Source: Xiphydria camelus (Eukaryota; Arthropoda; Insecta; Hymenoptera; Xiphydriidae). From it: a stretch of DNA of 64,000 nt. The stretch lies in contig OY783197.1 in assembly GCA_963678675.1 (NCBI GenBank), forward strand, positions 29,137,470 to 29,201,469, read 5' to 3'. The first letter of the stretch is position 1; each line of letters starts with the position of its first letter. The position numbers were made by a program, and so were the translations under genes. The notes beneath the pieces were generated by a model. That model was not told the DNA's origin and searched no databases. It saw only the letters and a list, made by a program, of their open reading frames with translations. Positions 12,797 through 24,619 of the stretch are shown piece after piece.

Positions 12797-12968
12797 GGAG
12801 AGGTTAATCGGGATCGGCTGCTGTAATAATAAAACTCTCCGAAATCGAAGGAGGTACTCCCGATTTAAACCAGACGTGGAGTGAAATCCGGTAAGATTTT
12901 CGGTCAGGTGCCTGCCTGATTGAAGAGTCTCATCAACGATAATTGCCGATCATGCTTAACTCTTCCCA
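12797..12968. mobile_element. Foldback MITE, family M
   Basis: The left arm GGAGAGGTTAATCGGGATCG (from 12798) is mirrored by CCGATCATGCTTAACTCTTCC ending near 12968, with the arms joined by about 85 bp. The right arm is repeated at bases 1-75 of the window, which shows this is a multicopy family. No ORF. Confidence 0.55.
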
Positions 12969-14704
12969 CTCTACGGTTCCACACATCATCGCGTACACCG
13001 TATCCGCTATATCGTAAATCCGACGATTCATCCTGTACGGATTCTCGAAACGGAATCGACCGTATCGCGGAGGACTCGTCGCCGTTTCTTTCGTCTCGGG
13101 CGAACTTTCTCGCGGCGCTTTTTGATCGCGCTTCGTCGGGGAGGGCCTTCGAAAGGCGCGTCTCGTCGCCATACCGAAAATACGCCTCGAAAAAATCCTC
13201 GTACGAATTCGAGACACGCGCTGGCTGACGGGGGACGGAGAGCCGGTCTCGATAAAGTTATCCGCGGGATAACGACGTCTCCCGCTTTATCCCCCCGACT
13301 ACATCCCCTTTAAATCGCAAGCCGCTTCGCGCGTCGGCGTATCTACATGTATCCTAAAACCGTCGTACGCGCGCACGCGCGATCCACTCTCGTACACCGA
13401 AGTTGACCTTTCCGCGATATCGGGATATCACCTGGTGTGGGTCGGCGCGAGCTGTCTACTCGAAGAGCGTAAAAAGGTCGTCTCTATTCGCCGCGGGGGT
13501 CCCGTTGGACGCGATTAATTCGTCCCATTCGCGCGGGGTCAGCCGGGGTGGATATCGCGGACGAGCCGGGGAGAGAGAGAGCATCGACAAAAACCATCCC
13601 CGCTCGGTCGCCGACGAGGGGTCGCGCGCTCTACGGCGGCGACGGGACCGCCGTCGCGTCGAGAGGGAAACAATTAATTCTCTCGCCTCTGTGTACACAG
13701 ACTACTCGCCGACCCTCAGCCTACGCCGAGCCGCCCCGCCATCCCCTTGTCGCGCGACGATCGAGCGGGGGCGAATTTTATCGCGCGACGCGCTCACCGA
13801 TCCGTCCGATAGCGCGAATGAATTATTTCGCCGGTCGAACTCCGTCTGCCCGATCTCTTTTCCATCGATTTCTCGCGACCCCTGCCGCATCCTTCGTACT
13901 CCCGTCCGATGCATCGCCGACGCAGCCGCGGGCGGACGTCGTGGAACGCGAGCTCACGCCGCGCGGAACGAGAGAACGGCGGCAAAACCGCGCGGAGCGA
14001 ATGAAGGGCGGTGCGACGGTGGAAAAGAAACCGACGGAGTTCCGCGGTGGGAGGGGGTTAAATAATTTCGCGGTAAGAAACGGGCGACGCTGACTGGCTT
14101 CACGAAGACGGTTTCTCGTCCCTCATCGCCCTTTTTCCTTCTCCTTTCTATTTTTTTTTCTCTCCCCGCCGTATTCATTCCTCCTTCCCCAACCGCGACT
14201 CCCGCACCACTTCCCCTTCTTCTACCTCGCCGGCTCTGCTCGTAGCCCCGAAAAGCTCTTGGCTCTTCGAAAAAAAGACTACAGCGTCAGCGTTTTCAGG
14301 CTGCTCGACACTCCCCTTCCCGCCCCTTGTTCAGTCACCTTCTCATATCGCCTCGAACATTCCCTCTCTATTTACCTCTATCTCGCATCGAGGCGAATAA
14401 CGTGTACAGCCTTCGAGAGCGTCGCGGATGCACCGTGTTGCACCTCGGCTGCACTAGCCTCGATCCGAAGATGCCGGATAACTGCAGCGATAGTGACAGC
14501 AATGCGGTTGGACGATTGATATCGCCACGATAAAAAAAGTCCCGTCGATTTGCTACAGCTAATTTATGCCGTTATACATATATTATATAATACATATGTA
14601 TAGGTATAGAGTGCTACATTAATGGCTACATCCAACTCTAGCCGCGCTTGACGAGTCGACAACGGTCGCTACTAAAATTTGATTGATCGAAATAAACGTA
14701 TCGT
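12969..14704. other. GC-rich noncoding block
   Basis: No supportable gene. Large overlapping frames (13403-14065, 13548-14093 plus; several minus) have Arg-rich, repetitive composition and no conserved motif. T/C-rich sequence occurs near 14120-14230. Confidence 0.4.
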
Positions 14705-14844
14705 AAATAGTCCTGAGAGCATATTTATTCAATTTGAACGAGCACCGATTTCATCGTAATATTGTTTAATTGAATCAATAATATTTGTGTACATCCAATC
14801 GATATTCACTCTAATCGAATAAATGTGCTCTTAGGACTCTATTT
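14705..14844. mobile_element. Small foldback MITE (family L)
   Basis: The left arm AAATAGTCCTGAGAGCATAT is mirrored by ATGTGCTCTTAGGACTCTATTT, followed by inverted TTTATTCAATT / AATCGAATAAA. It directly abuts the TTAA flank of the next element, so the piggyBac-like MITE either landed at its edge or overlaps its last bases. Confidence 0.6.
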
Positions 14845-14846
14845 AA

Positions 14847-15084
14847 CACTAGAACTACCGAATGGTCGCGCTTTATAAGACGGTCGTTTTGGCGGGTGAT
14901 TATTTCGTTATCCGTGGATTTTTCGACCATACTGCTACAGAACTTTTTTGTAGCCCGAAATGTGCTCTACAAAAAAGTATTCTACCAATTTTGACAAAAA
15001 CCTCACCGGTTACGAAATAATTGAGGTTGAATGGAACTCTGAATAAGACACCGGTCAAATTGACCGGTTGCGGTAGTTCTAATG
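14847..15084. mobile_element. piggyBac-type MITE
   Basis: The termini are CACTAGAACTACCG and its inverted copy CGGTAGTTCTAATG. The left flank is TTAA (14843-14846) and the right flank TTGA (15085-15088), that is, a TTAA target duplication with one substitution. At 238 bp with no ORF it is non-autonomous. TTAA duplication is the hallmark of piggyBac transposition. Confidence 0.8.
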
Positions 15085-15797
15085 TTGAAACGACATTTCA
15101 TTGATTCGAGCAAATTTTTTCTCTCGGTGTATAGTTACGCGAAAGACGGATGCATCGCTCATCGCGATAGCAACATCGCGCGCGATAAGTCCAATGAGTT
15201 TCGCGCGTGGAGCTTTTATGAATTACAAATACATTTAACAGCATCACTCTTCCCCGCGTCGGACAGCCGCCGCCGCCGCCGCTTCTTTCCCGTCACCGAC
15301 GCGGCGGGTCGTTAACAAACCGGCGTTCGCTCTTTGATACCTCGCTACTATACTCGCGAGCTCGCGAAGGGCAATCGCCCTCCCACCCCTACCCAGTCCA
15401 TCCATCGCTACCCTCGCGCAGTTTCTCCGCTCGCGCGGTAGGTACATAAACACGCCATTTATCTTTTTCTTCATTTCCCAGCCCCCGACCCGAGATAAAC
15501 GAGACGTTAAATAATCGCGCGTCGTATAACGTTCGTTTCTGTTTCCCGAGACGAGGGTGCAATTCTTGCGGATCGCGCTCCTCGAGAGCGGCCGTTTCGG
15601 GCGAGGAAATACGTAGTTTGCGCGGCGACGGGGCGAGCGTTCCTATGCAAATGCGTACGTCGACGTTACGCGCGCGTGCGACCTCCGCCGGTGTTCGCGG
15701 CGAGTGGAGGATGGTCGTAGGCGTGACGTCCTCCCTCGACTCGGAGTGATTTTACATCACGAGTCCCCAGGTACCCGTGGTAAATATAATACCGTGG
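15085..15797. other. Noncoding block
   Basis: No supportable feature apart from a short (CGC)n run near 15260. Confidence 0.35.
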
Positions 15798-16000
15798 TCA
15801 CACAATTTAACCAAACTGTTTCATGAAATATGGATCCTCTCCATCTATTTGGTCAGATTGACAACTTTTCGATCGGAATAATTAAAAATTTGGTTAAAAT
15901 AACTAGACATTTGGTTCAACTGACCAGTATTTGGTTAGAATAATTAAAAGCATTTAACTGGGTGCGTCTTGTCGTTTTAGCCTGATTATTATTCTCCGTG
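15798..16000. mobile_element. MITE family A, copy 2 (reverse orientation)
   Basis: It carries the A-family blocks in the opposite orientation to 4439-4703: ACCAAACTGTTTCATGAAAT, GGATCC, the ATAATTAAAA steps and GTCTTGTCGTTTTAGCC. It ends ATTATTCTCCGTG followed by TA. The left terminus is lost or degraded. Confidence 0.65.
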
Positions 16001-18380
16001 TAGGTGGATCGATCAGGGAAACTGCGGCGAATCGTCTCTCCGCGTTTCCCATCAGAAGTTTTCTCTGTTCATTCTCCGCTCCACGCGGCTCAATATCGAT
16101 ATCCCTCCTTTATCTCGTCCAATGTGCAGCAGCAGCACCCGGAGAACGCGCGAGATCCCTTTCGAGAGCTTCGCGCGACGACGAAGGTGGATTACTGCAG
16201 GTGTCGATCAAACGCTCGACACACGAGGTGTGTTCCCGTTACCCACACTAAGTACACTCGGTACCACGGTACAGTATATCCAGAACTATCGGAAACTGTA
16301 AGAAAATCTAGAGTTTCTCAACAATACTTACTCCTCGAGAGGAGGTGTAAGAATTCTAACCTTTTCGGTCCATTTACATATGACAACTATGGATATACTA
16401 TAGCACGGAGAAATAAGTGCAGAAAGTGCGAGCAACGAGAACAAACCTACATTGAGAAAAAATTACTGGTAATGTTAACCGAACTTTGGTTCACATAGGA
16501 ATAACGAAACATTTTTATCGCGGCGTTTGCTTGTCACGACCAAAAAGTATCACTTCAAAATCATTTCGAAAGATTTTCTTCTGATCGACAAATAATTTTT
16601 TCGAATCATTTCAATCTATCCATTGAACGAATACATTTTTATCCTCCTTTCGAACACAGATTTAGTGAAATTCCAATAATATCTTTTTAATATTCATAAT
16701 CTAACATTAAAGATTAATGTTTTGAATTTGAAGTTGAAAAATAAAGTTTTGCATTTTTATTCGAATTTACACATTGAATAATATTAAATTATCAAGATAT
16801 TATTATTATTCACCAATAATGGAGCAAATAAGTTTTCTGCACGATCACACATTTGTCACGATGAAACATTTGTTGCCGCGATAAAAATATAAACGCTACC
16901 GCAACCAACCAATTTATTTGCCGTAACCAAAAGTTTTGTCGTCCCGATAAAACTATTTCGTCATTCTCATCGCAACCAAAGTTTGTTTAACATTACCGAT
17001 CATTCGTCTCCGTGGACTCGCGATGCCGCGGGGGCCAATCGCGCTGAAAGCATTCGCGCGGAGGCCCGCGGACGGAACGGGGGTGCTGCCTTCGCTGCGC
17101 CGACGGGGCGGAAAAGAGGCGAGACGTCAGCGCGCGCGCGGGGACCGACCACGCGAGGTTAAACACGGAAGTACCCATAGTCGTCGGCTCGCACGGCCCC
17201 GGCGGAAAACCGCGAGATGAAAGAGAGCCCGAAAGGACCGCGCGCGCGCCGAGGGATGAATGGCGCTCGTTAGCGGACTCGTTGTCATGCAGAGTGTACA
17301 CGAAAAAACTGCGGCAATTCGAAACCGCCTCTCCACCTCATTCGACGCTTCCGCCTCCTCCGCTTCCCAGCAGCGCTCCTCGCTCTCTCCTCTCGCGACG
17401 TCCCCGATTCGTCGTGACGGTACCGATTTCCTCGATCGGGCGTCCCTCGCACGACCCAGGACCGCCGAATACCGGAGATCGTTAACGCGACGACGATACA
17501 CTCGCGTGTCTCGGAGTGTACCGCCCCGGGGAACGGAACAGGGGGGTTGCGCGACTCGTTGAGACAGAGGGGGTTGTATGTATAGGGCCCCTCCGATCCC
17601 CGCGGGGAATATCTCCGAACTCTATCCGAGTGCCTCGAAGGCCCCCCGTAGACGGTAATTTATCAGCCGTTTGACGTGTCTATTACCCTCTCCTCCGACT
17701 CGCCACCCTATATTCCCGATAACGTCGTCTCACCCGCGCCGCTCTCTCTCCCTCTCCCTCTCTTCCTGCCCCTACCCCTCCGTCGTCTCTCGTTTCCTGT
17801 AACTCCGAGAAATCTTCGCTTCTTCTTGATAACCAATTTTCCCATCAGTCAATTTCGCGAGCAAACATTCTCGCGAAGGAATGGGAAGGGGGGAGGCGCG
17901 AGCCCTTTCGAATATCCAGCGCCGACCGTCGGCTGTGTACACGACGCACGGACGCGATTCTGCGCTACAGCGATGAAGAAGATTCGATTGACGCTCGCTC
18001 GAAAAGTCTCGCGACACACCCCCGCAATTCGGACCGTCCGAATACGCATGCGCGCGCGCGAGCTGGTCGATCTCGTGCGACCGGACGAACTTGGACTCGA
18101 TTCCCCGCGCGCCGAATAAGGACTCTCGCGATTGACCCATGGCAACCATTCCGCGACTTCCGCCGGGGCGGACGCGACGACGGGCTAAACTCGTTTTCTC
18201 CTCTCCTCTCGACATTGCCCATCATTTCGTTTTTCTCCTCGTGTCGATCGAGAAAATTGTGCGGGTGTATCGCGTACCGCGGGCTCTGGAGGGAGGCTCG
18301 TCGTCTCGGGATAAATAGGTCCTTCCTTTCCTTCCTCGCCTTTCTGTTTTCTTCGGGGGCGGAGTATCGGTTCGCGGGAA
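16001..18380. other. Noncoding block with an AT-rich island
   Basis: About 16490-16990 is markedly AT-rich and lies between GC-rich flanks. It has CGCGATAAAAAT-like repeats at both sides (near 16515 and 16880), which suggests an old, degraded foldback element that I cannot delimit. The GC-rich remainder shows only chance frames. Confidence 0.35.
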
Positions 18381-18471
18381 AAAAGAGAAACCAGCGTGCC
18401 GGGACTCGAGCTCATTTTCATGAATTTGTATCGCGGGAGGGGCGTATTTTTATCTACCGTTTACAACTGTA
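18381..18471 (+). repeat. Repeat family N, partial copy
   Basis: It matches the first ~90 bp of the tandem units at 29517-29885: AGAGAAACCAGC, GACTCGAGCTCATTTTCA and GTATTTTTATCTACCGTTTA are shared with small changes. It directly precedes a B-type element. No function is known to me. Confidence 0.55.
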
Positions 18472-18720
18472 CACGGAGGAAAAAGAACTGCACGAATTAG
18501 GATTTGACCAGGATGAACTACGATTCAACCGATAGAAGTTTCCGTGCAAATGTATATTATATCTCGTTAAACTAGTATCTGTACAATTGTAAATAGTACC
18601 TAAATAAAAATGTGTCCTCTGTACGAATTCTTGTTTGTAATTTTTACCAAAATTGTAGTCATCATAACGAGAAATTGGCCTTGTCCCGAAATGTATTACA
18701 CCACGAATTGTTTTTCCGTG
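18472..18720. mobile_element. MITE containing a family B core, copy 2
   Basis: The left terminus CACGGAGGAAAAA is mirrored by TTTTTCCGTG, with TA directly before the left end. The inner right half holds the B-family block TTGTAATTTTTACCAAAATT and AAATTGGCCTTGTCCC. No ORF. Confidence 0.65.
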
Positions 18721-20492
18721 CATATCCTTTTAACAAACATTGTCACAAAATTCTCTCCGTGTTAGTTACTTTTTTTTCGGTAATTCCATCGTACCTCCGC
18801 GAAGGCTCGAGAGCCGCGATACCGGTCGATCGCGTTCAAATTTTCACGCGCGCTGCACGAAATAACCGATCCGTCATAATTTGCCGCGAACGACGCGTGG
18901 CCGCGGGACGGGTACGGGATATTAATCGTCCCGCGCGCGGCTCGATACGATCGATCAAACTCGACCGATCGCTGCGAATTCATCCGACCGCGGGTGGAAA
19001 TTGGGACGCGCGCTCTTCTCCTGATTTCACCGAGACGGCGAACGAGAACTGATAACGCTGATGAGGAACGTCGATCGATGTTCGATCGACCGATCGAAGT
19101 AATTTATCGCGGTGTACACCCGCCGCGACTCGAGATAAGTGGATCCTCCATCCTCGGAGCTTCGGACGAACTCCGCGCGCAACTGTGAGATATTCCGCGA
19201 ACGTTTCACTCCGCCGCGGCGGAAGCGCGGACGAGCGAACGCGCGGGATTCCCCCTGGGGTGGATCGTACCTGTGGGTGGATGGAGGAAGAGGACGGAGA
19301 TACGCGCGCGCGGCGCGATGGAACGAAGGCGGGCAGATTTTTGCAAGTCACTCGGTTTGATGAAAGCTCCCGCACCGCGCATCGCCCTCCCGCCCCGCGG
19401 AAAGCCCGGGATGGCAACATATTTCCCGCTAATATATATGGGAGAGAAGCGCAAAATGATCTCGATGCCTCTTTCGTTGACCGCCTCCGCCTCGTCCCGC
19501 GACCCGATTACTCTTTTTCTCTCTCCGTGCACGAGCCACTTTTTTCAGCTTCGAACGAGAGAGGCGCGCGAGCGCGCGCGCGCGTGCGATGGGTTATGGA
19601 TTATTCGTCCGCGCCCGAGGCTGAGAGGCACGCGGGCGAGAACGACGACGGTGGTCGCGGATGACTGATGTAAACATTCGCGCAAGGACGTACGGAACGA
19701 AACGACTCCCTCGGCTTACGACGCCGATTCTTTCTACTTTTTTTTTCTCCTCGGGATACCGCGGCTCGAGTCCCGAACTAAACACACGCCTCTCTCTTTT
19801 GTTCTCCCTTCTCGAACCGATTGTTTCCTCTCGCTTTCGTATCGGGAATTTGACGCGACCGTCCGATTAAAAACTCGACGAACAGCGGCTGTCCGCCGAA
19901 AGACTACGGAACGGAGCATCCCTGGCGACGCGACGGATAAGAGTCGAGCGAGGGGACGCGCGCCGGATAGGAGGACGATTAAAGACTGGAGCGCCGACAG
20001 ATCGTTTGACGGCGCAATCATTTCCGTAGAGAACACAAAGGAGCGAACGACGGACGGGAGAGGAGAAAGAGGAGGAGGAGGAGGAGGAGACGTTAATTTC
20101 AGAAACGGGGAGGAACCACGAGAGAAGTCGCGCCTCGTCGTCGAGTCGATTTCGCCGAGGACCCCTCGCGCTCTTCACCCCCTAAATCGCTCGCGGGTAG
20201 CGGGCGAAACGACGTAACGGCGACGTATCAAACTCTCTCTCGGACCTAGCCTTCACTCTGCGGCTAGGCGCGCAAGATATCTCGAGTGACGCGACGACGC
20301 TGGCAACGTACATCGCGTTGTTTTTGATATCCGGTGTGCCGCGATGCGCTCCATATGAGACGACGCCAGCGCCAAGGGTTGCGGGCTTTATTATCGTTCG
20401 CGGGTTTTGCACTGCGTCGTAACCGCGGCACGCTGTTATGAAGAGAGATAGTAGAGATGACGAAGACGAGGGAAACAACTTCATCGATGTAA
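18721..20492. other. GC-rich noncoding block
   Basis: No supportable gene. A (GGA)n tract lies near 20068-20092. Several overlapping Arg-rich frames were rejected. Confidence 0.35.
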
Positions 20493-20933
20493 CCTGCAAA
20501 AACCTGGAGACGATGACCAAACCGTTTGATGAAATATGAATTCTGCATCTGTTTCGTTTGACTGACCACTTTTCGCTTGGAATAACTAAACACATTCGAT
20601 TGGAATAACTAGATACTGAATTTAACTGATCAGCATTTTTATTAGAATAACTAGATGTGTTTGACTTGACGCATTTTGTCATTGTAACCCATTAGTGCTG
20701 AGAATCATATTCAGTTGCCAAACAATTTTCGTTTGCAGATATTCGATTAATAGATTTTTAAATGTTTGGGAATTGATTTCAAAAATTGTACTCATTTTTC
20801 ATCAAATTAAGCTCCCGGAGAAATGTTGTAAACAATACGAAATTGCTTAATCCAGCGTCTCGAAGAAGAAATTGCTCGGCAACTAAAATTACCGGCGAGC
20901 ACTAATGGGTCAACCTGATTATTTTGCTCAGCG
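20493..20933. mobile_element. MITE family A, copy 3, split by a piggyBac-type MITE
   Basis: A-family blocks (CCTGGAGACGATGACCAAAC, GATGAAATATGAATTC, GCATTTTGTCATTGTAACC) run to 20687 and resume at 20910 with CAACCTGATTATTTTGCTCAGCG. The order of the two halves matches the uninterrupted copy at 15798-16000. The interruption is described separately (20688-20909). Confidence 0.7.
20688..20909. mobile_element. piggyBac-type MITE nested in family A
   Basis: The termini CCCATTAGTGCTGAG and GCGAGCACTAATGGG form an inverted repeat. The flanks are GTAA (20684-20687) and TCAA (20910-20913), each one change from TTAA; the A family has TTTAACC at this point in other copies, so the target was probably TTAA. 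It is 222 bp long and noncoding. Confidence 0.7.
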
Positions 20934-21834
20934 TACAGTGATCGCTCCTGCCTTTAACAAAAATGGATCCGACTCGCGCGCCGAAGAATTATATCGGTCG
21001 ATCTCTCTCGCGTCGAGAGCACCGCCGTCGATAACCCTCGAGCGACTGGACTCGCTCTCTAAATTTTACCACTTCTCACGTCCGACAGCGATGGATACGA
21101 CTACCGATCGGCCATTTGGAAGGGATACCCTCGCCGGGTCAGGGGTTGCTCGAATGTGGATGAATGCGGGGAAAAGCCAGAGAGACGATCGACGAGTATT
21201 TTTAGATCCTCTCGGGGGGAATGTAGCCTCTTTCCTTCGCATTTATAATAGCAAGAAATTTCGAAAATTTTCCGCGTTTGACGCTAATCGCGATCCAGCG
21301 GCGAATGAGGCCGCGAAATCCCCCCGTTAAGGGAGGGTTAACGAGACCCTTTGAGACGACGCGACGATGAATCGTCGCCGCACCGCGTGGGATCAATTAA
21401 CCCCGACTCGCAAAAGGTCCTTCTTTGCTCCGTGTACGTATAGGTCCGTACGGGGGTCGCGGTGATCATACGCGATGCACCGGGCGGAGCTTCCGCTCTC
21501 CGGAAACCGAGGAGACGCTCCACGATTCCGTATGGCGTGCGGACCGGTTTCTTCAACGCGGACTTCGATTTCCTGGCATATTCATTATAGAATTTGTTTT
21601 CTTTTTACGTCTAAAATGAAGTTTTCGTCTTGTCAGATACCCAGGACATCTATTCCACCGCTTGGGCATCTATCTTCCAAAATTCCGAAAATGGAATTTC
21701 TTATTTCTTTCGACATTTTGGCTTGTTTCGTCTAAATTATATTTTTCTCTTGTAAGAATAGTTACATTCTAGTAAATAAAAGATATATCCACATTCTAAC
21801 ACAAAAATGTATTTTGCTATATAATTTGTATTTC
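20934..21834. other. Noncoding block
   Basis: No supportable feature. The 141-residue plus frame at 20905-21330 begins inside the right part of the A element and has no recognisable domain. Confidence 0.35.
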
Positions 21835-21838
21835 TTAA

Positions 21839-23048
21839 CCCTTATGTGCACACCCAACTTTTACCACGTCGTTACACACCCGGGGTACCCGGGTGCCCAC
21901 CACTGGTTTTTCTCGATTCCTGAATTTTCATATGAACGGAATCGTTTGGAATCAATTTACTTCATTAAATAAACATTAATAGAAACTATTTAAGCCATCT
22001 CCAAGTTCCCTAGCCCACTACAGCTCCCATGAAAGGAAATAGAAGTAGGATCTCCGAGCGCTACACAGGTAGCGCGCGGTCAATTTTGCCCAAGAAGAAC
22101 AAAGCTGTAATATTACTATCGACAATGCACTTTGATGCTGCTGTGAATTCCGATAGAAAGAGAAAACCTCACATGGTCTCTTATTATAATAGATATAAAA
22201 CTGGTGTAGATACTATGGATCAAATGGTTACTCGATACACCACGCACAGGCGCACTCAGAGATGGCTGCTTGCTATGTTTTTCAATATCCTAAACGTAGG
22301 CGCTCTTGCTTCGTATATAATATATTATGAGAACAACAAGATGATTCGAAAGAAAAGTAATCAGCGACGTATATTCTTGCGTCAACTAGGCGAAGAACTA
22401 GCGAAACCCTTTATTGAGGATCATTCTGCGAATGGCCAAATAATGCGCAACTTCAACACGAAAATTGCGATTGAAAGCGTGATCGGGCCACAGGCTGGTC
22501 CTTCTACTATTCCTGAGAGGCAAGCTCAACCTCGAGACAATACAGGCAGGAAGAAAATTATAGGTTCTTGTCACATATGCTACAAAGAAACGATCAAAAG
22601 ACGCCGGAAAACACGAAAATCTTGTTCGGTTTGCGAGAAACCTGTTTGCGATGAGCATTGTTCATCGACGATCAGATGTATCGATTGCGCTGGAGGAATG
22701 TAAATATACTCTAATATACCTTGAAAATTATTGTAATTATTTATTCATTAACCCCTGTTACCTCAATGAAAGATTCATCGATGATATTAATTGATTCCCG
22801 ATTCGAAATGCCATTCTTAATCTAGTGGGTACCCGGGTACCCAGGTGTGTCCACTAAGCACATGTACTTCAACGCCGTTTATTTATATCCCAAAAAATTT
22901 GAAAAAAATTAATGAGTGTGTGTTTATCTTCAAAAAGAGTCAAATAATGGGGATCTTGAGGCCCAGGCCGGTATTTCAATTTTTCTCCGAGTTACGAGCA
23001 AAAATATGACGAGGTGGGCACCCGGGTATCCGGGTGTGCACATAAGGG
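21839..23048 (+). mobile_element. piggyBac transposon, internally deleted
   Basis: It is flanked by perfect TTAA copies (21835-21838 and 23049-23052). The terminal inverted repeats are CCCTTATGTGCACACCC and GGGTGTGCACATAAGGG. Sub-terminal blocks with GGGTACCCGGGT occur near 21890, near 22830 and again near 23020. The 1.2-kb length is about half that of a typical autonomous piggyBac, and only the 3' part of the transposase gene remains (see 22029-22703). The exact ends and TTAA duplication indicate a transposed deletion derivative, not a random genomic fragment. Confidence 0.9.
22029..22703 (+). CDS. piggyBac transposase, C-terminal part (DDE end plus cysteine-rich domain)
   Basis: The intact 224-residue frame matches the C-terminal part of piggyBac-family transposases. 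Residues 52-66 carry the YYNRYKTGVDTMDQM block, whose D61 corresponds by family knowledge to the third catalytic aspartate of the DDD triad. Residues 70-105 are the usual helical WLLAMFFNIL-type segment. Residues 181-220 form a cysteine-rich zinc-binding domain with Cys at 181, 184, 199, 202, 207, 211, 217 and 220, which in piggyBac binds the transposon ends. The N-terminal two thirds, with the first two catalytic aspartates, are absent, so the product cannot be a full transposase. The first Met (22029) is simply the first available start; the true ancestral start lay upstream in the deleted portion. If expressed it might bind transposon ends and act as a repressor, but that is inference. Confidence 0.88.
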   Translation: MKGNRSRISERYTGSARSILPKKNKAVILLSTMHFDAAVNSDRKRKPHMVSYYNRYKTGVDTMDQMVTRYTTHRRTQRWLLAMFFNILNVGALASYIIYYENNKMIRKKSNQRRIFLRQLGEELAKPFIEDHSANGQIMRNFNTKIAIESVIGPQAGPSTIPERQAQPRDNTGRKKIIGSCHICYKETIKRRRKTRKSCSVCEKPVCDEHCSSTIRCIDCAGGM

Positions 23049-23052
23049 TTAA

Positions 23053-24619
23053 ATGGAGCATCCATTCCACTTTTACCATATCGTTTAATTGAAGCACGAC
23101 TTCGACGTTATATTGTACGAGGATTTCTAATACGACGCGAAAAAGAGATTCTTCGGGAGTGCCGGGCTTCGCTCCGTTATCTCCACCTATTCAAATCAGG
23201 CTCGATACCGTTAACCGAATTGCGCTCGACTCGATTATAATGACCCGTGGGTTCAAAGGCGTCTCGGTTAGCTCCGACCAGAACGCGCGCACGGCTCGCG
23301 GCGGACGAGGGTCGAGGAGGTGTCAAACTCAAAGGAACCCCTCTCTCCTCTCCCCTCGCTATACTATTCGCGCACACCGTCGCACGATCGTGCCGTCTAA
23401 TTGAAGTGGGCCACCCTTGTTTCGCTACTGTGTCGCCCCCCGTTCCTCACTCTCGCTAGACTAGGCGGCACGACGGCGACCGCGGTATGGGAAAGACTGT
23501 AGGGTAAGACGTCTATAACAGGCGAAGCACGCACGTTCGCCTTCGAAATGCATCGTCACGCCTCGGATATCAACCTTTAAGATTTTTTCGATTTTTCAGA
23601 ATATTTCAAATCTCTCATTTGAAATAACGAGTGCTTTCTCATGCTTATGGGGTTGTTCGTATCGAAAGAAAATTACATAGAATAAAAGTAAGACGAACAC
23701 CACAGCTTCTGTTTAACTTCAAACGTGATTAGTTCGAGACACAGTGGAGATACGTTAAAAATCACGAGTAACTTTTCCATGGTGAAATGATAGATGAACA
23801 TTTTTTATTAAAACATTTTTTCGACATCTCTCGTCATTTTCAAGATAATCAATTTTAAACTTGGGCTTCTCAATCGGGTCGTTTATTCCACTTTAACTCT
23901 AACCAAAGTAACGAGGTTATTTCAGAAAATCTTTCAAGTTCTCTCTCTCTCTCTCTCTCTTTCTAACTTTTTCTTGATATTTTCCTGGTGCCCCGGACCG
24001 CCCTACATCGCAAAGACGCGCCAGGCGTTATCCACACCTCTCGAGAAATAAGTAGACACGTCCCAGACTTTGACGCTCAGACCGTCGTAACCCCTTGCAT
24101 ATGCATATCTCAATTCCGCTTCCTTATCGGCGGCGCGTCGTCGGCAACAAAAACATGGAAATGCATTAACCGTCATCTATCATCGTTCATCATCACCGCC
24201 GCCGCGCTCGCTCACCCGCTTCTCTCTCTCTCTCTCTCGTCCTCCCTCCCTCCCTCCCTCAACGGCGGACGGTATTATCCGGTTTCCCTCGGGTCGAACT
24301 AAAACAATGCCTCGAGCTTTAAGCTCACGAGGTCGGACTGTCGGGATTATCGAACCTTTGTCTCACGGTAACTAGAGCTTGCGCGCGTCATAGTACGGGT
24401 ACCACCCGTCTTTCTACCGATTCTTTTTCTTCTTCCTCCTCTCCTCTTCCGTCTCAGAGTTCTTCCTCGCGTCGCCGGTCTCCCGATAAGGAAGGAATTG
24501 ATACAGAGTTGTATCGAAGTGCCATCGCGCGTAATACACCGTGTACGGAGCCCGAGAAGTTCATTTTCCACTGATCAACTTTCGAGTTGTCGTTTCGATT
24601 TATCGCGGTCCGAACCTCT
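23053..24619. other. Noncoding block with an AT-rich stretch
   Basis: About 23560-23940 is AT-rich without a clear repeat. A (TC)n tract lies at 23940-23961, and TC- and CCTC-rich tracts at about 24222-24262. No gene is supported. Confidence 0.35.

Noticed and set aside
13403..14093. Overlapping 220- and 181-residue plus ORFs
   Set aside because: Two frames open at once in GC-rich DNA, with no motif and no distinct splice sites.
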